From: an uncultured Flavihumibacter sp.
GTDB taxonomy: Bacteria; Bacteroidota; Bacteroidia; Chitinophagales; Chitinophagaceae
Direction of reading: 5' to 3'
Length of the DNA: 54,721 bases
Assembly: GCA_902168225.1 (NCBI GenBank)
Contig: CABHOW010000060.1
Span: forward strand, 1 to 54,721
Below the pieces are notes generated by a model, which was given only the letters and a program-made list of their open reading frames with translations, did no database searches and was not told the origin of the DNA. Position 1 is the stretch's first letter, and every line of letters starts with the position of its first letter. Both the position numbers and the translations under genes were made by a program. Below are positions 44,497 to 53,640 of this stretch, piece after piece.

Positions 44497-45195
44497 TTAC
44501 TTAAAGCAAGAAACCAAATTACCATGCTTTGCAGATATAGATGTAGGGCTAATATAAGGGATGTCCAAATTTAATCCACGTATAATAAGAAGGCATGCTA
44601 TCAATAATTGTATCCAAAATGTTTTTTGTTGAATAAATGCCCTTAACCTTCTTATACCTGAATGAAAACCCATTGTGAAATATAATATGAAGGGCAGTGT
44701 GCCTATTCCGAAAACGATCATTACTAATAGTCCGCCCACCGAACTACCTGTAGTAATTCCGATTGCTAAAGCACTATAAACCATTCCGCAGGGTAGTAAC
44801 CCATTTCCTATACCCAACACAAAAAAACCCTTCCATCCTAATCGGCTACCATATTGCATTATCCTATTTAATAATCGCCCACCACCACCCCATATCCCCA
44901 ATCTTTTCCTTTGCCCCTTATATATTAAAAACGCCAGTAAACTGAAACCAATTGCAATGGAAAGCCAGCGTCCTATACCTGTGAATATTAAAGCATCACC
45001 TAAAAACCCTACTAATATTCCTAAAACTCCGTAAGCAACAATTCTCCCAAAATGATATAATAAAATTACGCCAACTCTTTCTTTACCATCATAGTTACTA
45101 AAGGGTAGTGCTAACATTAGCGGACCACACATACCAATACAATGCAAACTACCGGCAAAACCACTTATTAACGCTATGATGACCAAGCTGTTCAT
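44497..45195 (-). CDS. SafE/TauE-like membrane protein of the cbb3 locus
   Basis: 232 residues, six or seven membrane helices. The N-terminus GFAGSLHCIGMCGPLMLALP carries a metal-binding-like CxxxC pair that is typical of this cytochrome-oxidase-associated branch (COG2836), and GIGNGLLPCGMVYSAL repeats it. It lies 1 base after ccoH and is last in the cbb3 cluster. It is probably a metal, sulfur or haem transporter for oxidase assembly, but this is inference from position. Confidence 0.82.
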   Translation of the reverse strand: MNSLVIIALISGFAGSLHCIGMCGPLMLALPFSNYDGKERVGVILLYHFGRIVAYGVLGILVGFLGDALIFTGIGRWLSIAIGFSLLAFLIYKGQRKRLGIWGGGGRLLNRIMQYGSRLGWKGFFVLGIGNGLLPCGMVYSALAIGITTGSSVGGLLVMIVFGIGTLPFILYFTMGFHSGIRRLRAFIQQKTFWIQLLIACLLIIRGLNLDIPYISPTSISAKHGNLVSCFK

Positions 45196-45196
45196 C

Positions 45197-45631
45197 CTAA
45201 ATATTTAAAGCGCGTTCACAATAATAAGGCTGTCCTTGTAACTCAAAAGTGATCTTAAAAATACAGTTTCCTTTATGGAGTTTAGACACATCAATTACAT
45301 TCAACGACTGTAGAGGTGTATTTAATTGAAAGAATGTATCAAAATTTTTATTAACCGGATAATACACCTGAATTCTCGGTTTTTGTATTAAACGTACCAA
45401 TGCGTCGTCGAATTTGATTATTAATTTACTTTGGTTGATAGTTACAGAAATCTGATTATGTATACTATCCCCATTTTTTTTACTGAGGGCAAACTCATTA
45501 AACTTTAATTCTTTTTCATAATAATTTTCTTCTGCCAAATCAATATTTACTTGCATCGATTTATACACAAAAAAACTTATAAATAATACCCCCGCTATAT
45601 AGGCCGTTAATATTCTGTATCCCCAACTCAT
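45197..45631 (-). CDS. ccoH: Oxidase assembly protein CcoH (FixH family)
   Basis: A 144-residue protein with one N-terminal membrane helix (about 7-26) and a periplasmic FixH domain (LAEENYYEKELKFNEFALSK and QPYYCERALNI at the end). FixH/CcoH is required for cbb3 oxidase maturation and interacts with CcoG/CcoP. The low similarity between FixH proteins is offset by position: it follows ccoG by 14 bp and precedes the SafE-like gene by 1 bp. Confidence 0.85.
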   Translation of the reverse strand: MSWGYRILTAYIAGVLFISFFVYKSMQVNIDLAEENYYEKELKFNEFALSKKNGDSIHNQISVTINQSKLIIKFDDALVRLIQKPRIQVYYPVNKNFDTFFQLNTPLQSLNVIDVSKLHKGNCIFKITFELQGQPYYCERALNI

Positions 45632-45645
45632 ATATATTAGTTTAA

Positions 45646-47028
45646 TTAGTTTGATATAAATATGGCATTCAACCGATCTATTTCCTTTTTATCGCTTTTT
45701 AAAATCAGTTCAAAAACTTGCTTTCTTTTCTTGATATTTTTTTCATCCGTGATCAAAAAAAACATTTCCTCTTGCATTTGTCTACCCGGCAAACTATCTA
45801 TAGACTTCCCGATTTTTTGTATTGTAACCCCGGGGGATGTTGATAAAAGCTCATAGGGCAGTTTATTATTTGTTTTATTGGTGATTTTAATACGGTACAA
45901 ATTACTGAGCTTACCTACAGATTGCTCTTGCGCTATTTGTCCGGGAACACGAAGTACCGTAGCATCAAATATTTTTCTTGAAACCAAGAAACAGGTTAAT
46001 AAAATCAATAGTATAACAAGCAATCCGGAATATGCTTTAACTCTATAATCGAATCGAAAACGTTTTCCCTCTTTAATATTGGCCTCTGCGTCAATTTTTA
46101 TAAGATTGGGGGCTTTCCCAATTTTATGCATTACAGTATTACAAGCATCTATACATGCAGTACAATTAATACATTCCAACTGGGTACCATTTCGAATGTC
46201 GATATTGGTAGGACATACATGCATACACATTTTACAATCTATACAGTCGCCGGAGTCGGTTGATCTATTTTTGTTTTTTGATCTCGGTTCTCCTCGGATA
46301 AAATCATAGATAACAGTTAAGGTATTTTTATCAACCAAAACACTTTGCAAACGACCATATGGACAAATAACAGTACATACGATCTCGCGCAAAAATGCAT
46401 ATACACTATAAAAAACCAAGGTAAAAACAATCATTGCTATAAAGCCGCCCAAATGTTCCAGCGGAGAGCTATTGATAATAGCATAAACCTTATTTATACC
46501 AATGATATAGGCTAAAAATAAATTAGCGATGCAAAATGAAAGTATAAAAAATACTATATGCTTTAAAATTTTCCTAGCCCGCACTTTTGAAGTGTACTTA
46601 GCGGTGTCATTCTTTTTTTGTGTTTGGGCAGAGCCTTCTATCCAATATTCAATTTTGCGAAAAATCATTTCCATGAAAATTGTTTGGGGGCAAACCCAGC
46701 CGCAAAAAACCCTACCATAGATAACTGTGAAGATTACAATAAATAGAATACCGATTAGCATACAAATGCCAAATACAATAAAATCTTGCGGCGTAAATAG
46801 AAATCCAAAAAAACTAAACTCACCTTCGGGTAAGTTTAGTTGCAAAAGCGGCATTCCGCCAACTTTAATAAAAGGTATAGCTACAAATAATAGGATATAC
46901 AAATAACTAATCCAACTCCGCCAAGCATAAAGTTTACCGGCAGGCTGATAGGCATATACCCAATTTCTTTTACCTTTTTCATTAACAGTAGAATGCCTAT
47001 CCCTAAAATTATCAATCACCGATTCCAT
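45646..47028 (-). CDS. ccoG: Cytochrome oxidase accessory protein CcoG (4Fe-4S)
   Basis: 460 residues with about five membrane helices. Two 4Fe-4S cluster motifs (CIDCKMCMHVCPTNIDI and CINCTACIDACNTVMHK) lie in the cytoplasmic middle, and FCGWVCPQTIFMEMIFRKIE precedes them. CcoG probably reduces copper for the oxidase. A C-terminal periplasmic domain (about 350-460) ends it. It is separated from ccoP by 1 base. Confidence 0.95.
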   Translation of the reverse strand: MESVIDNFRDRHSTVNEKGKRNWVYAYQPAGKLYAWRSWISYLYILLFVAIPFIKVGGMPLLQLNLPEGEFSFFGFLFTPQDFIVFGICMLIGILFIVIFTVIYGRVFCGWVCPQTIFMEMIFRKIEYWIEGSAQTQKKNDTAKYTSKVRARKILKHIVFFILSFCIANLFLAYIIGINKVYAIINSSPLEHLGGFIAMIVFTLVFYSVYAFLREIVCTVICPYGRLQSVLVDKNTLTVIYDFIRGEPRSKNKNRSTDSGDCIDCKMCMHVCPTNIDIRNGTQLECINCTACIDACNTVMHKIGKAPNLIKIDAEANIKEGKRFRFDYRVKAYSGLLVILLILLTCFLVSRKIFDATVLRVPGQIAQEQSVGKLSNLYRIKITNKTNNKLPYELLSTSPGVTIQKIGKSIDSLPGRQMQEEMFFLITDEKNIKKRKQVFELILKSDKKEIDRLNAIFISN

Positions 47029-47029
47029 A

Positions 47030-48064
47030 TTATTTTTTTATGACACGCTGAGCAGTTGTATCTTCTACAAATAAAACTCCTTGTTTTTCTTTTGCCGGTT
47101 GTGGGTTCGTTCCTTTCAGCGATTTTACAAAACTTGCCAGTTGTGCTATTTGCTTTGGAGAATAATCATCCTTCCAAGATTTCATCCCTTTTTCAGGCCA
47201 GCCATATTTTATGGTGTAAAAAATGGCTTTAATATCGCCTTTATGCAGCCAATAATCATCAGTAAGATTAGGTCCAATACCGGCTACTCCATTTACAATA
47301 CCACTTCCATTTTCACCATGACAAGTTGCACAAGCCCCTGGCTTTATAAACAAAGCTTTACCCGCAGCTATATCGTCTGCCCCCAGCAGTTTCACATTAT
47401 TTTCATCAATATTGTTAGCCGCATTTTCTAAATAAAGCGCATGACGTGCTGCGGCAGCTTGCATATCAATTCTAAGTTCTTCTTGTTGTAAAGGCTTTGA
47501 ATAGGCAACATGATAAGTATACAAATAGGTTACTGCAAAAACTATCGAAATAGCAAATCCATATTTCCACCAAATAGGAATATTATTATCCAATTCACGA
47601 ATACCATCGTAGTTATGACCAAGATCTAAAGCTAATATTTCCTCTTCCGTATTATTTTTATAGATCTTTTTTAACAAGGTGGAAAGTAAGGAAGGTTTTA
47701 TTGATTTAGTTTTTACTTCTTTTTCTACAATTGTAATTGAAAGAACAGACTGAATTTGGTAAGCCAAGTATAAAATTACCAGTATCTCTAACCCTAATAT
47801 CCAGCATAAAAATTCAACAGTTAATGCCGAAAAATATACTTCTCTCCCGGGAACGGTTGAATCTGCAAAAGCAGTTGAACCCTGCAATAAAGCTATTAAC
47901 ACCAAAACAACCGGCAATATACCGCTAGATTGCTTTTTTATACTGTATTTAACAGCTGTAAGTAACACCCGCATCAGTACCATGATAATAATTGCCAATA
48001 AACATACTACGAATAAAATGCTGTATACAATTTCGGACTCGTACACTTTTGGATTAGCTTTCAC
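47030..48064 (-). CDS. ccoP: cbb3 oxidase subunit CcoP, mono-haem type (leader interrupted)
   Basis: The cytochrome c subunit of the oxidase. From the GTG at 48064 it has 344 residues: membrane helices (about 10-33, 47-66, 78-100 and 168-186), then one haem c site, CATCHGENG, in the C-terminal half, with LTDDYWLHKGD after it and M in GMKSWKDD as a likely axial ligand. Only one CxxCH is present. The GTG is a fallback: in frame upstream, an ATG at 48151 opens a typical signal peptide (MRKYIHRFIYFLLFQFFYSS) that is cut by TGA at 48089-48091 just before IAQTVTD. Whether this copy is secreted and functional depends on that stop. Confidence 0.85.
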   Translation of the reverse strand: MKANPKVYESEIVYSILFVVCLLAIIIMVLMRVLLTAVKYSIKKQSSGILPVVLVLIALLQGSTAFADSTVPGREVYFSALTVEFLCWILGLEILVILYLAYQIQSVLSITIVEKEVKTKSIKPSLLSTLLKKIYKNNTEEEILALDLGHNYDGIRELDNNIPIWWKYGFAISIVFAVTYLYTYHVAYSKPLQQEELRIDMQAAAARHALYLENAANNIDENNVKLLGADDIAAGKALFIKPGACATCHGENGSGIVNGVAGIGPNLTDDYWLHKGDIKAIFYTIKYGWPEKGMKSWKDDYSPKQIAQLASFVKSLKGTNPQPAKEKQGVLFVEDTTAQRVIKK

Positions 48065-48168
48065 CGTATCGGTTACTGTTTGAGCAATTCATGAACTATA
48101 GAAAAATTGAAATAGTAAAAAGTAAATAAATCGATGAATATACTTTCTCATAATTAAATATTTATAAT

Positions 48169-48327
48169 TTATTTAATAGGGATATTAGCTCTGTCCTCCA
48201 TTACACTTTTTTTAGTTGTAAAAACATACCAAGTAATTACTCCAAAAAAAACCGTAAATAGTAGTAATGAGAATAATGGGTAAATAGCCACTTTATCTAT
48301 AGCTGTGAGGTAATACTTAAATTTCAT
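48169..48327 (-). CDS. ccoQ: Small cbb3 oxidase subunit CcoQ (FixQ-like)
   Basis: 52 residues with one membrane helix (about 16-36, FSLLLFTVFFGVITWYVF), preceded by a short cytoplasmic stretch and followed by a charged tail (KKSVMEDRANIPIK). The size, position between ccoNO and ccoP, and the YPLFSLLLF/TKKS pattern fit CcoQ, which stabilises the oxidase. I take the ATG at 48327 and not the upstream start at 48387, which overlaps ccoNO. The gap to ccoNO is 10 bp. Confidence 0.8.
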   Translation of the reverse strand: MKFKYYLTAIDKVAIYPLFSLLLFTVFFGVITWYVFTTKKSVMEDRANIPIK

Positions 48328-48337
48328 AAAGTTGATT

Positions 48338-50470
48338 TTAATGGAGTTTGGTAGTTTCTGATTCAGGTGCTTTTTTGATATCCACACCTAGCCTTTGGAG
48401 ATATGCAATAAGTGCTATGATTTCTTTAGTTGATTGAGTTTTTATTTTGCTTTGAGATAGATCTATACGGATTTCTTCGGCCTGCTTTAATAATGCTTTA
48501 TTCGCTAAATTTTCATACCCTTTTTCATAGGGAACGCCTAGTGTTTGCATAGCTATTATTTTTGCTTTTGTGGTACTCGTATCGATTTCATTATCCATCA
48601 ACCAAGGATATGGAGGCATGATACTTCCTTGAGAAATTTCTTCCGGGGCATACATATGTCGAAAATGCCAGCTATTAGGGTATTTACCACCTAATCTTGC
48701 CAAGTCGGGCCCGGTTCTTTTGCTACCCCATTGAAAAGGATGATCATATACAAATTCACCTGACTTTGAATAATCACCATATCTGGCAACTTCATCTCTA
48801 AAAGGGCGAATCATTTGCGAGTGACAGGTATAACAGCCTTCGCGAATGTAAATGTCTCTACCCTGCAATTCAAGTGGTGTATAAGGCTTTACTGTGCTGA
48901 TAGTAGGTATGTTAGACTTTACCAAGAAGGTTGGAATCAATTCTACAGCCCCTCCTACACTTACAACCAATAAACTTATTACCAACATACGCATTGGTCT
49001 GCGTTCAATTACTGCATGCCAAAAAGAATAGGTTGCTGGAACACCTTGTTGTTTTAAAGGAAGTGCTTCTGCTTTTTCTTCTGCTACAAAACTTCCCTGT
49101 TTAACTGTTTTCCAAAGATTAACGACCATAAGCACAGTGCCTAATAAATAGATCGTTCCGCCTATAGAACGAAATATATACATGGGTTTAATCCTGGTAA
49201 CTGTTTCTAAAAATTGATACTTTAATTGCCCTGCTTCAGTAAATTCTTTCCACATTAATGCTTGAGAAAAAGCAGCCCAGTACATAGGAATTGCGTATAA
49301 TAAAATACCAATTGTTCCAATTAAGAAATGGGTATTTGCCCATTTAGTTGAGTATAATTTCGTATTAAATAATCGAGGTACTAACCAATACAGGATACCG
49401 AAAGTTAAGAACCCATTCCATCCTAGCGCGCCAATATGAACGTGTGCTATTACCCAATCGGTATAGTGTGCGATAGCATTTACGTTTTTAAGAGAAAGCA
49501 TGGGTCCTTCAAAGGTGCTCATACCATAACATGTGAGCGCAACAACAAACATTTTTAAAACAGGGTCTTCTTTTACTTTATCCCAGGCCCCACGTAAAGT
49601 GAATAATCCATTTAACATTCCACCCCAACTAGGTAGTATCAGCATCACACTAAATACAACGCCAAGCGATTGTGCCCAATCAGGTAAGGCAGTATATAAT
49701 AAATGATGTGGGCCCGCCCAGATATAAATAAAAATCAAAGCCCAAAAATGGATAATACTCCAACGATATGAGTAAACAGGGCGATTGGCTGCTTTAGGAA
49801 CAAAATAATACATTAAGCCCAAATAAGGGGTGGTTAGAAAAAATGCAACGGCATTATGCCCGTACCACCATTGTACCAATGCGTCTTGAACCCCGGCATA
49901 CCAACTATAGCTGTGGGTTAGTGAAGTAGGTAAAGAAAAAGAGTTGACGATATGTAATAACGCTACAGTTACCCATGTACCAATTAAAAACCATACCGCT
50001 ACATATAAGTGTCGTTCTCTTCTTGTTAATATGGTGCCAAACATATTGATACCGAACAGCACCCATATTAAAGCAACAGCAATATCAATAGGCCAAATTA
50101 ATTCAGCATATTCCTTGCCTTCTGTTAAGCCAAGCGGCAGCGTTATAGCAGCAAATACAATAATCAATTGCCATCCCCAAAAATGTATATTACTTAAAGA
50201 CCGCTTCCACATGGGCGCTTTCATCAAACGAGGAAGCATGTAGTAAGTACCCGTAAAAATTCCATTTCCAACAAAAGCAAAAATGACTGCGTTTGTATGT
50301 AGTGGCCGCAATCTACCAAAGCTGGTATAAGGTATTCCTAAATTCAATTGCGGATAAGCCAATTGAAATGCAACAACTACCCCAACTAACATTCCAACTA
50401 TTGCCCACAAAACAGTGGCAAAGGCAAAATTTCGAACGATCCGATTATCGTATGTAAATTGTTCCATCAT
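48338..50470 (-). CDS. ccoNO: Fused cbb3 oxidase catalytic and cytochrome c subunits (CcoNO)
   Basis: One 710-residue protein starting at ATG 50470 or 50467 (MEQFTYDNRIVRNF) joins CcoN (about 1-470, twelve membrane helices; haem-copper ligands in RLRPLHTNAVIFAF, WWYGHNAVAFFLT and AHVHIGALGWNG) to CcoO (about 515-710), which has a membrane helix and one haem c site GCYTCHSQMIRPFRDE. This fusion is a normal Bacteroidetes arrangement. The oxidase reduces oxygen at low concentration and pumps protons across the inner membrane. CcoS ends 4-7 bases before its start. Confidence 0.95.
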   Translation of the reverse strand: MMEQFTYDNRIVRNFAFATVLWAIVGMLVGVVVAFQLAYPQLNLGIPYTSFGRLRPLHTNAVIFAFVGNGIFTGTYYMLPRLMKAPMWKRSLSNIHFWGWQLIIVFAAITLPLGLTEGKEYAELIWPIDIAVALIWVLFGINMFGTILTRRERHLYVAVWFLIGTWVTVALLHIVNSFSLPTSLTHSYSWYAGVQDALVQWWYGHNAVAFFLTTPYLGLMYYFVPKAANRPVYSYRWSIIHFWALIFIYIWAGPHHLLYTALPDWAQSLGVVFSVMLILPSWGGMLNGLFTLRGAWDKVKEDPVLKMFVVALTCYGMSTFEGPMLSLKNVNAIAHYTDWVIAHVHIGALGWNGFLTFGILYWLVPRLFNTKLYSTKWANTHFLIGTIGILLYAIPMYWAAFSQALMWKEFTEAGQLKYQFLETVTRIKPMYIFRSIGGTIYLLGTVLMVVNLWKTVKQGSFVAEEKAEALPLKQQGVPATYSFWHAVIERRPMRMLVISLLVVSVGGAVELIPTFLVKSNIPTISTVKPYTPLELQGRDIYIREGCYTCHSQMIRPFRDEVARYGDYSKSGEFVYDHPFQWGSKRTGPDLARLGGKYPNSWHFRHMYAPEEISQGSIMPPYPWLMDNEIDTSTTKAKIIAMQTLGVPYEKGYENLANKALLKQAEEIRIDLSQSKIKTQSTKEIIALIAYLQRLGVDIKKAPESETTKLH

Positions 50471-50474
50471 ATAA

Positions 50475-50636
50475 TTAAGCTTTATCTTTTTCAGTAATTG
50501 GGTTATCAAAAAGAATTTTTCTTGAAGGAGAATAACTATCATCAAATTGACCGGTATTAACACTCCACACAAATGCTATTAAAAAGCAAATAGCAACAAG
50601 TAAACTGATACAGAGTAAAATAAGTATGACTATCAT
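50475..50636 (-). CDS. ccoS: cbb3 oxidase assembly protein CcoS
   Basis: A 53-residue gene: a membrane helix (about 2-25, ILLCISLLVAICFLIAFVWS) followed by the conserved NTGQFDDSYSPSRKILFDN region, the hallmark of CcoS, which helps insert cofactors into the oxidase. The ATG (50636-50634) overlaps the ccoI stop in an ATGA arrangement, and the stop precedes ccoNO by a few bases. This small gene is easily missed, but fits exactly between the two. Confidence 0.93.
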   Translation of the reverse strand: MIVILILLCISLLVAICFLIAFVWSVNTGQFDDSYSPSRKILFDNPITEKDKA

Positions 50637-53044
50637 GGTGTCGGTATTTTTTTGAGTAAGCGGTTATAAATTAAAGTAGACCCTACAAGTGTGCTTAACA
50701 CTATTGTTACTGTACTTATTGGCATCAGCATGGCAGCTATAAGAGGAATAAGTTGAGCCGTTACTGCAAAATATAGCCCTAGTATATTATAGAGCAGTGA
50801 TATTACAAATACAATTACAATTAGCTGATGTGCTTTTTTAGAAGCATGCAAGTATTGCATTAAATAGGGCAATGCAGTTACATGCATAATGGCATCACTT
50901 GCCGGAGAGAATTGAAGTGTATTTTCAACAATTGCTATACCTGTATTACTTTCGGCTAATGCCCCTGCATCATTTAATCCATCCCCAATCATCATTGTCT
51001 TTTTACCAGCCCTTTGCATTTGCCGGATATAGGTATACTTATCGGTCGGTTTCTGTTGAAACTGACAATCCATCTTTTTATGAATTTGATGTTGCAATAC
51101 GGTTTTTGTAATTGCATCATCACCACTTAAAATGGTAATAGGATATGGCAATTCCTCCAACATGGGTGCGATACCTTTTCGCAAGGGCTGTTCCAAGATA
51201 TATTTACCGACAACTACATTATCAATACTAATCCAAACGGCCGTTTGATCGGTTTTTATGGAGTTAGCATTTACAAATGTTTGGGATCCTAATTTATAAT
51301 AAACGTCGTCGTACCAGGCTTCTACCCCGCTTCCGACATGTTCTTTTACATGCTCTAGTGTGATTGGTGTAACTTGTAAATCTTGTAAAATTCTTTTGCT
51401 CAAGGGGTGTAAGGAACTGCGAAGCATAGCAGCTATCACCATCTGATGTATTAGGGGCATTTCGGCTCCTTCATATTTTACTACCGAAGCATGTATATCA
51501 GTTAGTGTACCTGTTTTATCAAAAACAATATCCGTTGTTTCTGCTATTTGTTGTAATACTGATCCATTGCGTAAGTAAAACCCTTTCCCTGCAAATAAAT
51601 TACTTAAAAACCCATAGGTAAAACTGGATGTTAAAAGAAGCCCACAAGGGCAGGCTACAATAAGTACCGCGGTAGACGCTCCTAAAGGATTGGCAAGATG
51701 CAAATAATACCTCACTATAAAAGTGGTAGCAGCTAATACCAATACGAAGAGTGAAAAATAATTGCTGATAAAATTTATAAAAGCATTATCATCTTCAAGC
51801 CCTAAACGTTGTTTATTTGTATTCCACAATCTGGAAAAACCGGCTAAAGAAAAAGGTTTTAAAACCCGAACATCAATATCCGCTTTACATTGTTTACCCC
51901 CTGCATATAATAAAGACCCCGGCAGTGCTTCTGTAAGCAAGCTTTCTCCTGTTACAAAAGCATAATCCATGTATCCTATACCTCGTATCAGGTCTGCATC
52001 CACAGGAATAATTTCACCGGAATGAATGCGGATAATATCACCTACTACCAGGGATTCCACTTTGGTGTATTTTTCCTGACCGAGCTCATTCAATTTGGCA
52101 ACAGCCACGGGAAAATAATGATTCACATGTCTGTTAAAATGGAGGTATGGCGATATCTTACGTTGCAAATACCTCCCGATAAGCATAAAAAAGATAATTC
52201 CACTTAAGCTATCTAAATATCCACCGCCGATACCTGAAATAATTTCATAGATACTGCGTAAAAAAGTAACCGCCATTGCTAGTGCAATAGGCATATCAAT
52301 ATTTAATTTACGGAATTTTATTCCTTGCCATGCATTATAAAAAAAACTAGACCCACTATAAAAAAAAGTGGGTAATATGATACAAAAATTGATCGTTCTA
52401 AATAATATCGGTGAAAGCCCACCTTGTATAAAATTTTTAAGCCCTAAGTACTCCGGAAAACTTAGCATCATGATATTAGCAAAGCAAAAACCGGCAATAC
52501 CAAGTTCTATTATCTGTTTATGCTCCCCTTTTCTAATTGTCAACCGGAGAGCATTATTATCGGCATGCAAATCAGGAGTGTACCCTATTGATGCTAATAA
52601 CTCGGCGATTTGCCTGCTTGAAATTTTTTTGTGATCATACTGAATGAAGAGCTGCTTTGCAGAAAAATCAACGGTACTGCTAAAGATGTTATTATTCAGT
52701 TTATGTAAATTATCAAGAAGCCAAATACAAGAGCTACAGTGTATTGTGGGGATATAAAAACCGATATCTGTTTGTTGCTGACTTGAAAATCGAATAAATG
52801 GGGCTTCCAGCTCCGGTTCATCCAAAGCAGCGAATGCCGCTGTGGAAGATATTCCATTCATGTTAAGCCCTGGTGTTATGTTATAATCATAATAAGCACA
52901 GAGCCGGTGCTTTTGCAACAATTGGTATACCATGGTACATCCTTGACAACAGAATGCTTTATCATCGTAAACAAGCATTAGATCCGCTTCTTTTTTTTCT
53001 CCGCAATGAAAACAATTGATGGTATGATTAACTGTTTTATTCAT
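50633..53044 (-). CDS. ccoI: Copper-transporting P1B-type ATPase of the cbb3 locus
   Basis: 803 residues that import or export copper across the inner membrane for oxidase assembly. The N-terminus has cysteine-rich motifs (NCFHCGEKKE, FCCQGCTMVY) and an HMA-like IHCSSCIWLLDNL. Eight membrane helices follow, with the CPC transport motif in IVACPCGLLLTSSF. The phosphorylation motif is DKTGTLTD, the hinge GDGLNDAGAL, and the actuator TGES. It starts 8 bases inside the hemerythrin-like gene's end and ends in the ccoS start. The CPC and context favour CcoI over a general CopA. Confidence 0.95.
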   Translation of the reverse strand: MNKTVNHTINCFHCGEKKEADLMLVYDDKAFCCQGCTMVYQLLQKHRLCAYYDYNITPGLNMNGISSTAAFAALDEPELEAPFIRFSSQQQTDIGFYIPTIHCSSCIWLLDNLHKLNNNIFSSTVDFSAKQLFIQYDHKKISSRQIAELLASIGYTPDLHADNNALRLTIRKGEHKQIIELGIAGFCFANIMMLSFPEYLGLKNFIQGGLSPILFRTINFCIILPTFFYSGSSFFYNAWQGIKFRKLNIDMPIALAMAVTFLRSIYEIISGIGGGYLDSLSGIIFFMLIGRYLQRKISPYLHFNRHVNHYFPVAVAKLNELGQEKYTKVESLVVGDIIRIHSGEIIPVDADLIRGIGYMDYAFVTGESLLTEALPGSLLYAGGKQCKADIDVRVLKPFSLAGFSRLWNTNKQRLGLEDDNAFINFISNYFSLFVLVLAATTFIVRYYLHLANPLGASTAVLIVACPCGLLLTSSFTYGFLSNLFAGKGFYLRNGSVLQQIAETTDIVFDKTGTLTDIHASVVKYEGAEMPLIHQMVIAAMLRSSLHPLSKRILQDLQVTPITLEHVKEHVGSGVEAWYDDVYYKLGSQTFVNANSIKTDQTAVWISIDNVVVGKYILEQPLRKGIAPMLEELPYPITILSGDDAITKTVLQHQIHKKMDCQFQQKPTDKYTYIRQMQRAGKKTMMIGDGLNDAGALAESNTGIAIVENTLQFSPASDAIMHVTALPYLMQYLHASKKAHQLIVIVFVISLLYNILGLYFAVTAQLIPLIAAMLMPISTVTIVLSTLVGSTLIYNRLLKKIPTP

Positions 53045-53573
53045 TACCGGTTTTTTGAGCAGTACTATGAAAGCCCGAAGCTTGAATCATATTTTTTCTG
53101 AAACAAGCACAATTATTAATCCTGTCGGCGATCAATTGGTTCCAAACTTGTTTATCAGGGAAAAAAATTTGTTCAAACTGGGAAACTACACGTGTTTCGC
53201 ATCCGCTATGTACTTGTAAAGCTTCTATTTGAAGGATAGTATGTAAAGTACCTACATAACCGTGTAACTTATGTTCCTTACTCTTCGTAAGCTTTAATAA
53301 ATTAGCAAGATCAGGGGTATGCTTTGAGTTATGCTTATGGTCAAATAATTGCAGTATGGCCGGAAATACTAATTTCTGCTCGTAAGTAATGAGCGAATGA
53401 AATTCAGTTTGTATAGCATGTATAACTTCTTTAGCAACTTTTTTTTCGGGTATTGCAGCTCGATTGGCAGCATTACAATGCAGGGCATGAGTTAAAACTA
53501 TCGTTAAATGGGGATAGGTAATTTCTTGAAATTTTTTTACCTGATCTCCTAAATGCTGCGCATGTTTACACAT
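53037..53573 (-). CDS. Hemerythrin-like (HHE) protein
   Basis: 178 residues, mostly helical and His-rich. Candidate di-iron ligands occur in hemerythrin-like patterns: TYPHLTIVLTHALHCN, EFHSLITYEQKLVFPAILQLF (H...E...LFP-type) and KEHKLHGYVGTLHTIL. Homology is weak, but the E-x-K-LVFPAI helix is typical of the HHE domain. Such proteins bind oxygen or nitric oxide or repair iron-sulfur clusters, fitting a place at the head of the cbb3 operon. It overlaps ccoI by 8 bp. A hairpin overlaps its start codon. Confidence 0.55.
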   Translation of the reverse strand: MCKHAQHLGDQVKKFQEITYPHLTIVLTHALHCNAANRAAIPEKKVAKEVIHAIQTEFHSLITYEQKLVFPAILQLFDHKHNSKHTPDLANLLKLTKSKEHKLHGYVGTLHTILQIEALQVHSGCETRVVSQFEQIFFPDKQVWNQLIADRINNCACFRKNMIQASGFHSTAQKTGNE

Positions 53574-53595
53574 TTACATCGTTTTATGATGTAAA
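53573..53595 (-). promoter_or_regulatory. Hairpin overlapping the hemerythrin start codon
   Basis: On the minus strand TTTACATC, a 7-base loop and GATGTAAA form a perfect 8-bp stem. The last A of the right arm is the A of the hemerythrin-like ATG, so a folded transcript would cover the start. Confidence 0.5.
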
Positions 53596-53640
53596 ATTCA
53601 AGTATGCGCAGGTTTTAAAAAATGAGGAAGCTTATGCTAG

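Noticed and set aside
48169..48387. CcoQ starting at 48387
   Set aside because: This would overlap the ccoNO 3' end and add a non-membrane extension; the ATG at 48327 gives the usual CcoQ size.
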